Shown here piece by piece: positions 13,020-21,600 of a stretch of 59,683 nucleotides of DNA. Under the pieces are notes generated by a model, which saw only the letters and a list, made by a program, of their open reading frames with translations, made no database searches and was not told where the DNA came from. Numbering within the stretch: the stretch's first letter is position 1; every line of letters begins with the position of its first letter. The translations under genes and the position numbers were made by a program. The stretch is taken from positions 1 to 59,683 of the IMG/VR virus record IMGVR_UViG_3300030106_002282; one strand, written 5' to 3'. The stretch comes from a virus.

Positions 13020-13716
13020 ACTAACTTATGGGGAGGTTTGGGATAACCTTTCTAAAATGGATGTGTCAGAGTACACAGAAGAGAAGATGAAGCTTACTTA
13101 CTTATCTTGGAGCAGAATGTGGATGCTTTTAATGAGCCAATATCCACAAGCACAATATGAATTTGTAGAGTTTGACGGAGTACCTTTTAAGACCCTACCA
13201 GATGGTAGTACGGAAGTTGCTACCAAAATTACTATTGATAACCTAGTCAGAGAAATGCGGTTGCCTGTAATGGATTATAAGAATAATCCTGTAGTCAATC
13301 CTCACGCTAGACAGGTATCAGATAATGCGATGCGATGTTTGGTTAAAAACGTAGCTATGTTTGGTTTAGGCATTTCTGTTTTTGCAGGTATGTCGGATGA
13401 TACTTTGCCTGATGCCGAAAAAGACAAGCAACCAAAGGGCAAAAAAGAAGCAAAACCTAAAGCCGAGTTAGAGCCAGAAACTGTCATTGACAGAGCCACA
13501 GAACAAGACAAAGACGAAGCATGGGCGAAGGTCTTTGTTGAAGGCACAACAAAAGTGATACAAGCTTTCAAAACTAGAGAAGATGTAGTTGATATGTATA
13601 AAGCTAATAGCGAATCTATTGGCATACTCAAAGACAAGTTTCCAGACTACAAAAATTTACTAGATGCGAACATACAAAACCACGTTAATAAACTACCACC
13701 AAAGGAGGATGAATAA
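13009..13716 (+). CDS. Single-strand annealing protein, DUF1071/Sak3-like
   Basis: 235 aa from the ATG at 13009, chosen for the Shine-Dalgarno CAGGAG. The block LTYLSWSRMWMLLMSQYPQA, then LPVMDYKNN, and then MRCLVKNVAMFGLGISVFAG matches the DUF1071 (Sak3) phage annealing proteins. These coat single-stranded DNA and promote homologous annealing. The C-terminal third is Lys/Glu-rich and likely flexible. It overlaps the nuclease gene by 11 bases, and the SSB-like gene follows directly (TAATG overlap). Confidence 0.8.
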   Translation: MSDELTYGEVWDNLSKMDVSEYTEEKMKLTYLSWSRMWMLLMSQYPQAQYEFVEFDGVPFKTLPDGSTEVATKITIDNLVREMRLPVMDYKNNPVVNPHARQVSDNAMRCLVKNVAMFGLGISVFAGMSDDTLPDAEKDKQPKGKKEAKPKAELEPETVIDRATEQDKDEAWAKVFVEGTTKVIQAFKTREDVVDMYKANSESIGILKDKFPDYKNLLDANIQNHVNKLPPKEDE

Positions 13717-14018
13717 TGGAAGAACGTATGCAAAGTGATGGAGCAATCTACACTAATAACTATAAACAAAACGACAAACAACCTGATTGGACAGGTAAAG
13801 TTGCTTTGGACAAGGAACTACTAAAAGCTTTAGTAGAGAAGGTAAAGAATGGCGAAGAAGCAGAAATGCGAGTAGCTTTATGGGACAGAAGAAGTAAAAA
13901 TGGCAACGATTATAAGTATGCTCGTTTGGATATCCCACAACCACAAAAGAAAGTAGAACCTACTCAACCTGTAGTTGAAACTAAACCTGAAATTTCTGAT
14001 GATGATATCCCCTTTTAA
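13716..14018 (+). CDS. Single-stranded DNA-binding protein-like
   Basis: 100 aa. The last six residues are DDDIPF, the same acidic tip by which bacterial SSB recruits partner proteins. A Pro/Gln/Lys-rich linker precedes it, as in SSB. The body (WTGKVALDKELLKALVEKV, then EEAEMRVALWDRRSKNG) is short and beta-rich. It does not look like a full OB-fold SSB, so it may be a compact phage version that either binds DNA or mimics the SSB tail. It overlaps the annealing protein gene, which supports a role in recombination or replication. Confidence 0.65.
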   Translation: MEERMQSDGAIYTNNYKQNDKQPDWTGKVALDKELLKALVEKVKNGEEAEMRVALWDRRSKNGNDYKYARLDIPQPQKKVEPTQPVVETKPEISDDDIPF

Positions 14019-14214
14019 AGACAAAAATCAAAAGTCGGACACTACTAAGTGTCCGCAAAGGGAGGGTTTAGAAAAAATACACAATCATATAGAGCATTGT
14101 ATAACTCACTTTGAGTCAGCAAATGACAACAATCAGGAGATACCTATACACAGTTATAAGATGGTGTTGTATGAACTCAGCGAAATGACAAAAAAACTAT
14201 TAGCTAGTGAATAA
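13999..14214 (+). CDS. Hypothetical protein
   Basis: 71 aa from the ATG at 13999 (next Met at 14002). It overlaps the SSB-like gene by 20 bases and has no own Shine-Dalgarno, so it depends on coupling. It has two Cys/His pairs (KCPQREGLEKIHNHIEHC) and a helical C-terminus. Its stop codon is inside a copy of the dispersed motif (14201-14221). Function is unknown. Confidence 0.55.
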   Translation: MMISPFKDKNQKSDTTKCPQREGLEKIHNHIEHCITHFESANDNNQEIPIHSYKMVLYELSEMTKKLLASE

Positions 14215-14221
14215 TATTTTT
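14201..14221 (+). repeat. Dispersed palindromic motif
   Basis: TAGCTAGTGAATAATATTTTT. The motif supplies the stop codon of one gene and ends just before the Shine-Dalgarno of the next. Confidence 0.8.
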
Positions 14222-14231
14222 GGAGGCACAG

Positions 14232-14459
14232 ATGCAGTTTGAATTTGACGAAAATCAGTCATACGAAACTAATTTTAATAAATGGTTTTCTATGAATACT
14301 GAAGAAAAACTAGGACACAACGAAGAACCATACTCAACAAACATGGCTAAACAAGTGTTTAACGAAATGTACGGCAGTAAAAAGGTAAAATCTACTGAAC
14401 ATGATTTAGTTGAGAGATTAAAGAATGTGAAGCATGACATAAAGAAGGAAAAAACATAA
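14232..14459 (+). CDS. Hypothetical protein
   Basis: 75 aa from the ATG at 14232 with the Shine-Dalgarno TGGAGG. Acidic N-terminus (MQFEFDENQSYETNFNKWF), then a basic helix. It overlaps the next gene by one base (TAATG). No family is recognised. Confidence 0.65.
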   Translation: MQFEFDENQSYETNFNKWFSMNTEEKLGHNEEPYSTNMAKQVFNEMYGSKKVKSTEHDLVERLKNVKHDIKKEKT

Positions 14460-14662
14460 TGGAAATACCTAAAATAAACCAAGAACTAAGCAATACTCTT
14501 TACCAATATATGAAGAAGGAACACTTAGACACGCACAATAAAATAACCGATGATGAATGGGAAGATTTTATTGATGAATATCAAGATTGTTTTGCCGAAC
14601 AATGTGGCGAACTTGCTCGTGTATTATTTACAGAGTTTTTAATTGATAAGGAGAAAGCATGA
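14459..14662 (+). CDS. Hypothetical acidic protein
   Basis: 67 aa, strongly acidic (ITDDEWEDFIDEYQDCF in the centre) and helical. It belongs to a run of short genes joined by ATGA or TAATG overlaps from 14232 to 15520. No family is recognised. Confidence 0.65.
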   Translation: MEIPKINQELSNTLYQYMKKEHLDTHNKITDDEWEDFIDEYQDCFAEQCGELARVLFTEFLIDKEKA

Positions 14663-14889
14663 CCATAACAGAAAAAGAATCAATCATTTGGGCTAGTGGA
14701 CATTACTTAACGGAACATTTACCAGAAGAATATGATGAATGGACAGATAAAGAACTTGACAGTCATTTATTAGAACTTGTTTGGCAACCTTTTGAATATC
14801 ATTCAGCAGAGCAAATTTGGGAATATATAGAAAATTTAGCTTATGATTTTAAAGAAACCATAAAACATAAATTAGAGGAGGAAGCATGA
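14659..14889 (+). CDS. Hypothetical acidic protein
   Basis: 76 aa, starting MTITEKESIIWASGHYLTEH. It is acidic with many Trp and Tyr, predicted helical, and resembles its upstream neighbour in composition. ATGA overlaps lie at both ends, with GGAG Shine-Dalgarno sequences. No family is recognised. Confidence 0.65.
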   Translation: MTITEKESIIWASGHYLTEHLPEEYDEWTDKELDSHLLELVWQPFEYHSAEQIWEYIENLAYDFKETIKHKLEEEA

Positions 14890-15221
14890 TTGAAGTAGAA
14901 AACTGGATGCAAAAGATTAGGGAACTTGCAGTTTTGATAGAAAAGACTGAATACAATGCTCTCAAATCCGAAGCTGAAGTAAAGAAACTACAAGCCATAC
15001 TAAAAGTAAAAGCATTAGGCGAAGGCATTAAAACTTCATCTGCACAAGACACTTATGCTGAGTCTAAAGAAGAACTGTTTGAAGCTAGACTAAAGATAGC
15101 ACGTTTTAAAAGTGGTCTAAGTGCCTTAAAGGTGCAATTGAAGGCTTTAGAAGTTGGCTTTGAACAATGGCGAACAGAACAAGTATCAGCAAGGAAAGAA
15201 CAAGCTAGATATGGAGCATGA
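14886..15221 (+). CDS. Coiled-coil protein
   Basis: 111 aa, almost wholly helical with regular hydrophobic spacing (residues 5-90), so a coiled coil is very likely. It starts MIEVENWMQKIRELAVLIEK. No membrane segment. It overlaps the HNH nuclease gene by 4 bases. No family is recognised. Confidence 0.7.
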   Translation: MIEVENWMQKIRELAVLIEKTEYNALKSEAEVKKLQAILKVKALGEGIKTSSAQDTYAESKEELFEARLKIARFKSGLSALKVQLKALEVGFEQWRTEQVSARKEQARYGA

Positions 15222-15520
15222 AAGGTAGAACTCCTACCAAGAAAGAACTTGCTCACATGAACAAGGTTAGAGAGTTGGGATGTATTGTCTGTCGTAATAA
15301 TGGCTATCTCTTCTCTCCTGCCGAAATACACCACATCGAAGGTAAAACCAAAGAAGAAGCACACTTCAAAGTGCTACCGCTTTGCTTTGCCCATCATCGC
15401 AGAGGGGGTAAAGAACAACCAATCAGCAGACATCCGTATAAAAAAAGGTTTGAAAAGGCTTATGGCACGGAAGCAGAGTTGTTAAAACAAGTAGAAGATT
15501 TATTACAGAGATTTATTTAG
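15218..15520 (+). CDS. Ref-like HNH nuclease
   Basis: 100 aa. CIVC (residues 22-25), EIHHIEG (about 35-41), LPLCFAHHRRGG (about 53-64) and HPYKKRFEKAYG (about 72-83) match the RecA-dependent Ref family and related phage HNH proteins. The HH and the following H give the metal site. In phage P1, Ref cuts DNA at RecA-made loops. The neighbours (annealing protein, SSB-like, RusA) fit a recombination role. The start overlaps the previous stop. Confidence 0.75.
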   Translation: MKGRTPTKKELAHMNKVRELGCIVCRNNGYLFSPAEIHHIEGKTKEEAHFKVLPLCFAHHRRGGKEQPISRHPYKKRFEKAYGTEAELLKQVEDLLQRFI

Positions 15521-15526
15521 TAAACG

Positions 15527-16084
15527 ATGATTGCTTTTCCAAATAAGAAATACAATATTATTTATGCAGACCCGCCCTGGAAATATAAAGAAAGTTGGGG
15601 TAATGGTAGTAATGAACATACTTATCCCACAATGACTAACGATGATATAAAAAATATGCCTGTAAAAGACATCGCAGAAGATAAAGCACATCTATATTTA
15701 TGGGTGACTAATCCATTTATAAAAGAAGGTTTAGAAGCGTGTGAGTCATGGGGATTTGAATATAAAACTTTATTGACATGGATAAAGACCTATAAAGATG
15801 GAACACCTGAAATGGGTATGGGTTATTACTTTAGAGGTTGCACTGAACATATCATTTTTGGTGTGAAAGGCAAAATGAAATGTATCAACAAAACTACTAA
15901 AAATATGTTTATGGAAGTCAATCCTAGATTGCATAGCCAAAAACCAAGTAGCACTAGAGATTTAATAGTTAGTTCAAGTGGCGATTTACCTCGAATAGAA
16001 TTGTTTGCTAGACCTAATTATGATTTGTTAAGTGAACAAGAATTTGATGGTTGGGATGTTTGGGGGAATGAGGTCAATAATTAA
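15527..16084 (+). CDS. MT-A70 family adenine methyltransferase
   Basis: 185 aa. The catalytic DPPW lies at residues 15-18 within NIIYADPPWKYKES, and the C-terminal region has PRIELFARP, typical of MT-A70-type N6-adenine methyltransferases. The enzyme would methylate adenine in DNA, probably to protect the phage genome. A second, unrelated methyltransferase and a Mom-like protein follow within 2 kb, making a DNA modification island. Confidence 0.85.
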   Translation: MIAFPNKKYNIIYADPPWKYKESWGNGSNEHTYPTMTNDDIKNMPVKDIAEDKAHLYLWVTNPFIKEGLEACESWGFEYKTLLTWIKTYKDGTPEMGMGYYFRGCTEHIIFGVKGKMKCINKTTKNMFMEVNPRLHSQKPSSTRDLIVSSSGDLPRIELFARPNYDLLSEQEFDGWDVWGNEVNN

Positions 16085-16105
16085 TTTATAAAAAAGGAGA
16101 AGAAG

Positions 16106-16192
16106 ATGAAAACTAAAATTAAATATGCAGGAAAACTTACTGCCAAAACTTTAAAAGATTTAAATAGAAACCTAAACAGGAGAAAAAAATGA
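16106..16192 (+). CDS. Very small basic peptide
   Basis: 28 aa, Lys/Arg-rich, starting MKTKIKYAGKLTAKTLKDLN, with a good Shine-Dalgarno (AAGGAGAAG). It overlaps the next small gene by 4 bases. No family is recognised. Confidence 0.45.
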   Translation: MKTKIKYAGKLTAKTLKDLNRNLNRRKK

Positions 16193-16287
16193 AAGATTAT
16201 AAGAATTACATAATTATTGGTTTGCTGTTATTTATTATAGTTTGCTTTTGTTATGTGGCATATAGTGTCGAAATTGTTTTAATATGA
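16189..16287 (+). CDS. Single-TM micro-protein
   Basis: 32 aa, almost all membrane segment (NYIIIGLLLFIIVCFCYVAY, residues 6-25) with a charged N-terminus. The Shine-Dalgarno ACAGGAG is well placed. It could be a membrane regulator of a larger protein; nothing more can be said. Confidence 0.5.
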   Translation: MKDYKNYIIIGLLLFIIVCFCYVAYSVEIVLI

Positions 16288-16344
16288 TTTACCATTTTGA
16301 CCTACTGCTGTATTTTACTAACCTCTGGTTTTTGCCAGGCTGCG

Positions 16345-16363
16345 AAATAATATTCACCAGTGA
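16345..16363 (-). repeat. Dispersed palindromic motif
   Basis: Minus-strand reading TCACTGGTGAATATTATTT, in the gap before the second methyltransferase. Confidence 0.7.
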
Positions 16364-16394
16364 CTGTAAAATCAATCTATCAGAGCCATGAAAA

Positions 16395-17240
16395 ATGAAG
16401 TTGATTAAAATTTTGCAAGGTAATTGTTTAGATAAGTTAAAAGAATTACCAGACCAATCAATCAATACTTGTATCACAAGTCCGCCTTATTGGGGTTTAA
16501 GAGATTATGGCGAGGGCGAACAGTTAGGTTTAGAAGATACACCAGAAGAATTTGTTAATAACTTGGTAGAAGTATTCAGAGAAGTTAAACGAGTGTTGCG
16601 AGACGATGGTACTGTTTGGCTTAATTTAGGTGATAGTTATTCAAGTGGTGGCAGAACGACAACGACCAATCAATCTTTACGAGGAGATAAAGATTATGGA
16701 GTGACAAGACCAAAACCAAGTAAAGGCATAAAGCCAAAGGATTTAATCGGTATTCCCTGGCGAGTAGCGTTTGCTTTACAACAAGATGGTTGGTATTTGC
16801 GACAAGATATTATCTGGCACAAGCCAAATCCTATGCCAGAGAGCGTAAGAGATAGATGTACAAAAGCACATGAGTACATATTTTTATTGAGTAAGAGTCC
16901 TAAGTATTATTTTGATAACGAAGCAATCAAAGAACCAACGAAATCCCACGATAAGAGAAACAAACGCTCAGTCTGGACTGTGACTACCAAGCCTTTTAAG
17001 GGGGGGTCACACTTCGCAACATTTCCAATGGATTTAATCGAGCCATGTGTCTTAGCTGGTTGTCCTGAAAATGGCACAGTTTTAGACCCTTTCGGTGGTA
17101 GTGGTACGACAGGTATTGTTGCTAATAGTCATAATCGTAAGGCAGTTTTAATCGAATTGAATACAGAATATATTGAAATAGCAAGAAAAAGGATAGAAGA
17201 ACAAGGCGGATTATTTGCTAATTTGGAGATAATAAAATAG
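16395..17240 (+). CDS. DNA methyltransferase with SPPY motif
   Basis: 281 aa. TSPPYWGLRDYG holds the catalytic SPPY (residues 29-32) and DPFGGSGTTG (about 232-241) is the S-adenosylmethionine site; the order makes it a beta-class amino-methyltransferase. SPPY is commonest in N4-cytosine enzymes, though adenine enzymes cannot be excluded. The central part (about 85-130) is the likely target-recognition region. No restriction enzyme partner is visible. The Shine-Dalgarno is weak. Confidence 0.85.
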   Translation: MKLIKILQGNCLDKLKELPDQSINTCITSPPYWGLRDYGEGEQLGLEDTPEEFVNNLVEVFREVKRVLRDDGTVWLNLGDSYSSGGRTTTTNQSLRGDKDYGVTRPKPSKGIKPKDLIGIPWRVAFALQQDGWYLRQDIIWHKPNPMPESVRDRCTKAHEYIFLLSKSPKYYFDNEAIKEPTKSHDKRNKRSVWTVTTKPFKGGSHFATFPMDLIEPCVLAGCPENGTVLDPFGGSGTTGIVANSHNRKAVLIELNTEYIEIARKRIEEQGGLFANLEIIK

Positions 17241-17253
17241 TAGAAGATAAAGT

Positions 17254-17826
17254 ATGATTGACATAAGAATTGCAGAAAAAGACGAAGATAAAAATATTGC
17301 AAACAAAATTGTTGTAGATTTTCATTCTTATGTTAATACACCAAAAGTTGTAGGAAGATGTATAAAATATGTTATCTCATATGATAATAAAGATATTGCA
17401 ACTTTTTGGTTAGGAAGTGGATTTAAACCAACACCCAAAGCAATATTAAATTATTTTAAAGTTTCACAAAAAGAATATGATAAAATTTTTAACGAAGTTG
17501 CAGACAACAAAAGATTTTGTATTAAAGAAAATCCTATATCTAATTTAGGTAGTCAAATATTATCTCGTATTCGTAAAAGAGCAAAAGCAGATTGGTTTAA
17601 TAAATATGGAAATAATTTAAAAGCTATTCTTACTACAGTTGGTAATGATAAAAATGGTTCTGTTTATCTTGCCGATAATTGGAAGGTAATTGGAGAAACA
17701 GCAGGACTACCTAAACGAAATAAAAGCGTTTCTATGAAATGGAATAATAAAGATGAAATTACAGAAAGATATGTTAAACCCACAGGCGAAAATAAAAAAT
17801 TAATATTAATAACCAATATAAAATAG
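17254..17826 (+). CDS. DUF4338/Mom-like protein
   Basis: 190 aa. The second half (NKRFCIKENPISNLGSQIL, then ADWFNKYGNN, LTTVGNDKNGSVYLADNW and KVIGETAG) has the pattern of DUF4338 (DruA-like) proteins, and the order also resembles phage Mu Mom, a GNAT-fold enzyme that adds a carbamoylmethyl group to adenine. The N-terminus has a D-F-H-S-Y motif near residue 25, comparable to the HHY of Mom. It follows two methyltransferases, which fits DNA modification. The codons look more AT-rich than in its neighbours. The family call is tentative. Confidence 0.45.
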   Translation: MIDIRIAEKDEDKNIANKIVVDFHSYVNTPKVVGRCIKYVISYDNKDIATFWLGSGFKPTPKAILNYFKVSQKEYDKIFNEVADNKRFCIKENPISNLGSQILSRIRKRAKADWFNKYGNNLKAILTTVGNDKNGSVYLADNWKVIGETAGLPKRNKSVSMKWNNKDEITERYVKPTGENKKLILITNIK

Positions 17827-17827
17827 A

Positions 17828-18262
17828 ATGATGCAGATTAAATTACCGCTAGAAGTTTATTATTCAAAGAATAAAAAGTTTATCTTGAACTTGAATAACT
17901 ATCGCAACGCACACTACAGGGTGTTAGCCAATGCCAAAAAGTTATACTCCGAGAACCTACAAGCTAGTTTTAAAGACTTAGAGCCTTTTACTGAGCCTGT
18001 TGTCTTGGAATACACTTACTATGCAAGGAGCAAAAGACGTATAGATGTGAGCAATCCTTGTTCTATTATTGATAAGTTTACCTGTGATGCTTTGGTAAAA
18101 GCAGGTGTGTTAGCAGATGATAGCTATGACGAGATAGATAAAGTTGTCTATAAATTTGGGGGTGTGGATAAAGCTGACGCTAGATGTGAGCTAGTTATTA
18201 CGCCAAAAAAATATTATTCACTGGTGACAGGAAATGACGCAATAGGAGATGCTGATTTATGA
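17828..18262 (+). CDS. RusA-like Holliday junction resolvase
   Basis: 144 aa. RRIDVSNPCSIIDKF (residues 70-84) and LADDSYDEI (about 95-103) carry the acidic residues of RusA (D73, D82, D97/D98), which coordinate magnesium and cut Holliday junctions. Length is close to RusA (about 120 aa). It would resolve recombination intermediates before packaging. Two adjacent ATGs are possible starts. It overlaps the next gene by 4 bases, and a full copy of the dispersed motif lies near its 3' end. Confidence 0.85.
   Translation: MMQIKLPLEVYYSKNKKFILNLNNYRNAHYRVLANAKKLYSENLQASFKDLEPFTEPVVLEYTYYARSKRRIDVSNPCSIIDKFTCDALVKAGVLADDSYDEIDKVVYKFGGVDKADARCELVITPKKYYSLVTGNDAIGDADL
18205..18227 (-). repeat. Dispersed palindromic motif
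   Basis: Minus-strand reading TCACCAGTGAATAATATTTT plus further T residues. It is a full-length copy inside the RusA gene, opposite in orientation to the copies at 8420 and 14201. Confidence 0.85.
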
Positions 18263-18630
18263 GTATGTTAGTTGAACAGTTGCAAGAGGATTTGCAAGAA
18301 AGGAAGGCGGATTGGTGGAAATGGCACAAAGCCAATCCTAAAGTTTGGGATAAGTTTGAGGAGTACACCTTAGAAGCTATTGCTTCTGGTCGAAAACACT
18401 ATTCACAATGGGCGATTATCAACAGAATACGTTGGCATAGTGAGATAGAAACTAAAAGTGGCGAGTTTAAAATCAGTAATAACTACATTAGCTTTTATGC
18501 TAGGTTGTTTCATGCCCGTTATCCCGAACACTCTGATTTCTTTAGATTAAAACCATTTAAGGAAGAAAAGATGATAGCTGACTTAGAAAGGGTTGATATT
18601 AATAACAGGGAGTTCGGCTCTTTTTCTTAA
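18259..18630 (+). CDS. Conserved phage hypothetical protein
   Basis: 123 aa. Contains WDKFEEYTLEAIASGRKHYS, then IRWHSEI and FKISNNYISFYARLFHARYP, a pattern found in many phage and prophage proteins next to RusA; no function is known. Soluble and helical. It ends the plus-strand unit and its last 48 bases overlap the end of the convergent giant gene (18583-26877). No terminator lies between the two, so opposing transcription probably meets here. Confidence 0.75.
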   Translation: MSMLVEQLQEDLQERKADWWKWHKANPKVWDKFEEYTLEAIASGRKHYSQWAIINRIRWHSEIETKSGEFKISNNYISFYARLFHARYPEHSDFFRLKPFKEEKMIADLERVDINNREFGSFS

Positions 18631-21600
18631 CTCTGGTACGAAAGCTAGTCGTTTATCACGTTCTATTTCCATCTGTCTTAGTCGTTCTGATTTTTCTGCA
18701 ACGGATATATTCTCGTTTCTTAATAAACTATTACGTCTTTCTCTGAAGTTAGCTAAATATCTTTCTAAGGCTCTAACTTGACCTTTGATATCTAACACAC
18801 CTTTTCTATTACTTCTATAAGCTGATAGTTCATCAAATCTTTTTTCTTTTTTTAATGAGTTGATAGTTGCTACTGCTCTATCTACTTCGCCTCGTAATTC
18901 ATAAAATTGTTGTTGCAAACCACCTGATTTATCGTAATCTAAAAACAATCTTCTAAATGGAGTATTCTGTAAAAAACTAGCATTTTTAGGCATTAAAGGT
19001 TCGCCTGTGACTAATCTAGTAATAGTGTCAGATAAAGCTACTGCATAGCCTCCTAAAGTGCCTGTGTACCCTCTAAAAATGTGTTCTATTTTAGCAGGAG
19101 AAATATTTAGTTGTTTTCCTATTTCTTTTGATAGTTGGCTAGTGCCTTCTCTATATTGCAACGCAGGTTCTTTTTGTAGTTGATAGTAAGGTACGATGTC
19201 TTGTTTGGTAAATGAATTTTTATTTATTAATGCTTCTACTATTGGTTTTAATACTTGAACACCACCTGCATCAAAAAAAGGTATTGCAAGAGAAGTACCT
19301 AAACCTCTAGATATAGAAGTTCCTGCTTCTTTAACTGAGCTTCTACTAAAAGCTTCATCTCCTAAAGTCATATCAAATAATCTTTCTGGTATTACTTTAA
19401 ATAAAAATCCAACCTCAAAAGGTATGGGTATTTTTAAAGCATAATTAAAAGCCAATGGTACTATCCAATTATCATCTCTTACTTCTCGTTTAAGGTTTTT
19501 ATATTCATCGCTATCATGTACTAATAAATAATATGCAAGAGTTAGACCTCCTAAAATACTAGCCTTTAAAAGCACATTTTTAAGAATACGACCTTGCATA
19601 TCTTTTAAGTTTTCGCCTTGTTGCAGTTTTTCTGTAGCAGAATATGTTCTTGCAATACCAGAACGATAAAGAATATCTAGACCTTGTATTCTGGCATTAA
19701 AAAAAGGTATTGCAGCAGTAATTATTTTAAATATTGGACTTAATCCTCTACGACCAAAGTTAATTATTTCTAGTGCTTGATAAGCTGCTTCTGATTGTGC
19801 CTGTGCTTCGTTATAACCTTCTTTAATTAATTTTTTATAAACTCCATCATAAACTGCTTGTCTTGTTGCACCATCTGACCTTGTAGTTAGTTCGCCTAAA
19901 CCATCCCAAAGTTTAAAAAATAATTTTTGTGCTGACATTGCGTTATCTGGTGTTAGTCCTTCTCTACGCATAGTTCGAGTAATATATTGTTTAACACTAC
20001 CTTCATCGTTAGAAAAGTCATAGCCACCTAACACACCAAACTTTTTAAGGTTTTCCATATCGCCTATCATATTTTTAAATGAATCTATAACAGGTATAAA
20101 GTCTGCACCTGAAGTAACCATAGTAGAAAAAGTATCTCTTAAAATGTTTACCACAATAAAACCTGGGTCTCTAGTAACAGTTTCTCTTAAAAATCCTGCA
20201 GGCATAGCTAATACTTTTTCTATCATGCCTCTTTGTGTACCACCTACAGCTTGCAAAGCATTTACTAACTCTACATCTACTTCGTAGTGTCTTTTAATGC
20301 CTTCATCAAAAACAAATATAGTATTTAACTTAGCAGATTCTTTTGGTGTTACTTCTCTAGCTTCTCCCATAAGTTCTAAGTCTCTTATAAGTTTTGCTAA
20401 TCCATCATTTTTTAATGATGCAGTAAGTATCGATAAAGAGTTTCTAGATATAGCTTCTAAAGGATTTATATCTAAAGGTTTTTCAGAACCTTCTAAAGAA
20501 ATACTTAATGGATTATTGGGCAAAGAACCACCAGCCACAGTAGGAGCAGTAATATTTGTATCATCTATCATGTCTCGATAAAAAGGATAATAACTAGAAT
20601 GTGCTCGCCAAAGGTCTGCTTGTCCTCTGATATCTATATTATTTTGTACAGCAAACTCTCTAATTTCTTCAACACTTCTGCCACCATTTGCTTTTGATAG
20701 TTGAGTAAATCTTTCTATAGTACCTTCATCTATACCTTTTTCTTTTAATTCTTCTATTATTTTATTGTTAGATTTATATTTGCTTATTAATCCTTTATTT
20801 TCTGCAAAGGTAATTAAAGTATTATTCCAACGCTGATAAGCTTCAAAAACATTTTTTACATCAGGATATTGAACTTCTATTTTTTGTATTAAAGCTAAAT
20901 CTTCTTCTTTAATAGGAGATTTGACTACACGACCATCTTCTAAAAATTGTTCAGTACGTTTTAAACTAGCATAAAATTTAAATATAGCTTCTTGGTCTAC
21001 TTCTGGTCTGCTATAAAGTGGTGCTAATATTTGTATTAATCCACCATCTTCACTTTTAATTACATTTGCTAAAGCAGCTACACCATCTATTTTGTCTGAA
21101 ATAGTGCCAGTTGTAAGTAAACCTTGAAATAAACCTCTAGCTCTATCAGCCAAACGTAAAGCTGCCATTGTAGCTGTATCTGCAGTATTGTTAAAAGCTC
21201 TTACTTGTTCATTTGTTTGCTGACCTTTTAAAATTTTCTTATCTGTTTTATCTAGCTTATCAACGTAATTTTCACGAAAGTTTCTAAAATAAAAACCAAT
21301 ATTAGTCACAGGGTTTTTAAATGTTTCTATTAATCTAGCACCAAAAGATTTTTCTGGAGCTTTTTGTCCACCTGTACGATTAATTCCTGCACGAATATCA
21401 TTATCAACACCATCTAAAGTAGGTTTAGACCAATTAGGTATGTCATCAGGTACAGACATATTAGGGTCGTTTTCAAAGTCTATAGCTACTTTTAAAGCTA
21501 TATCAGAGGCATTTGTATTGTATCTAGGTATACCCCCTCTAGGTTGTGATTTCGCCTGTTCTTCAGCCTTTGTGACAGCTTCTCGTAGCTGTATGCTTTC

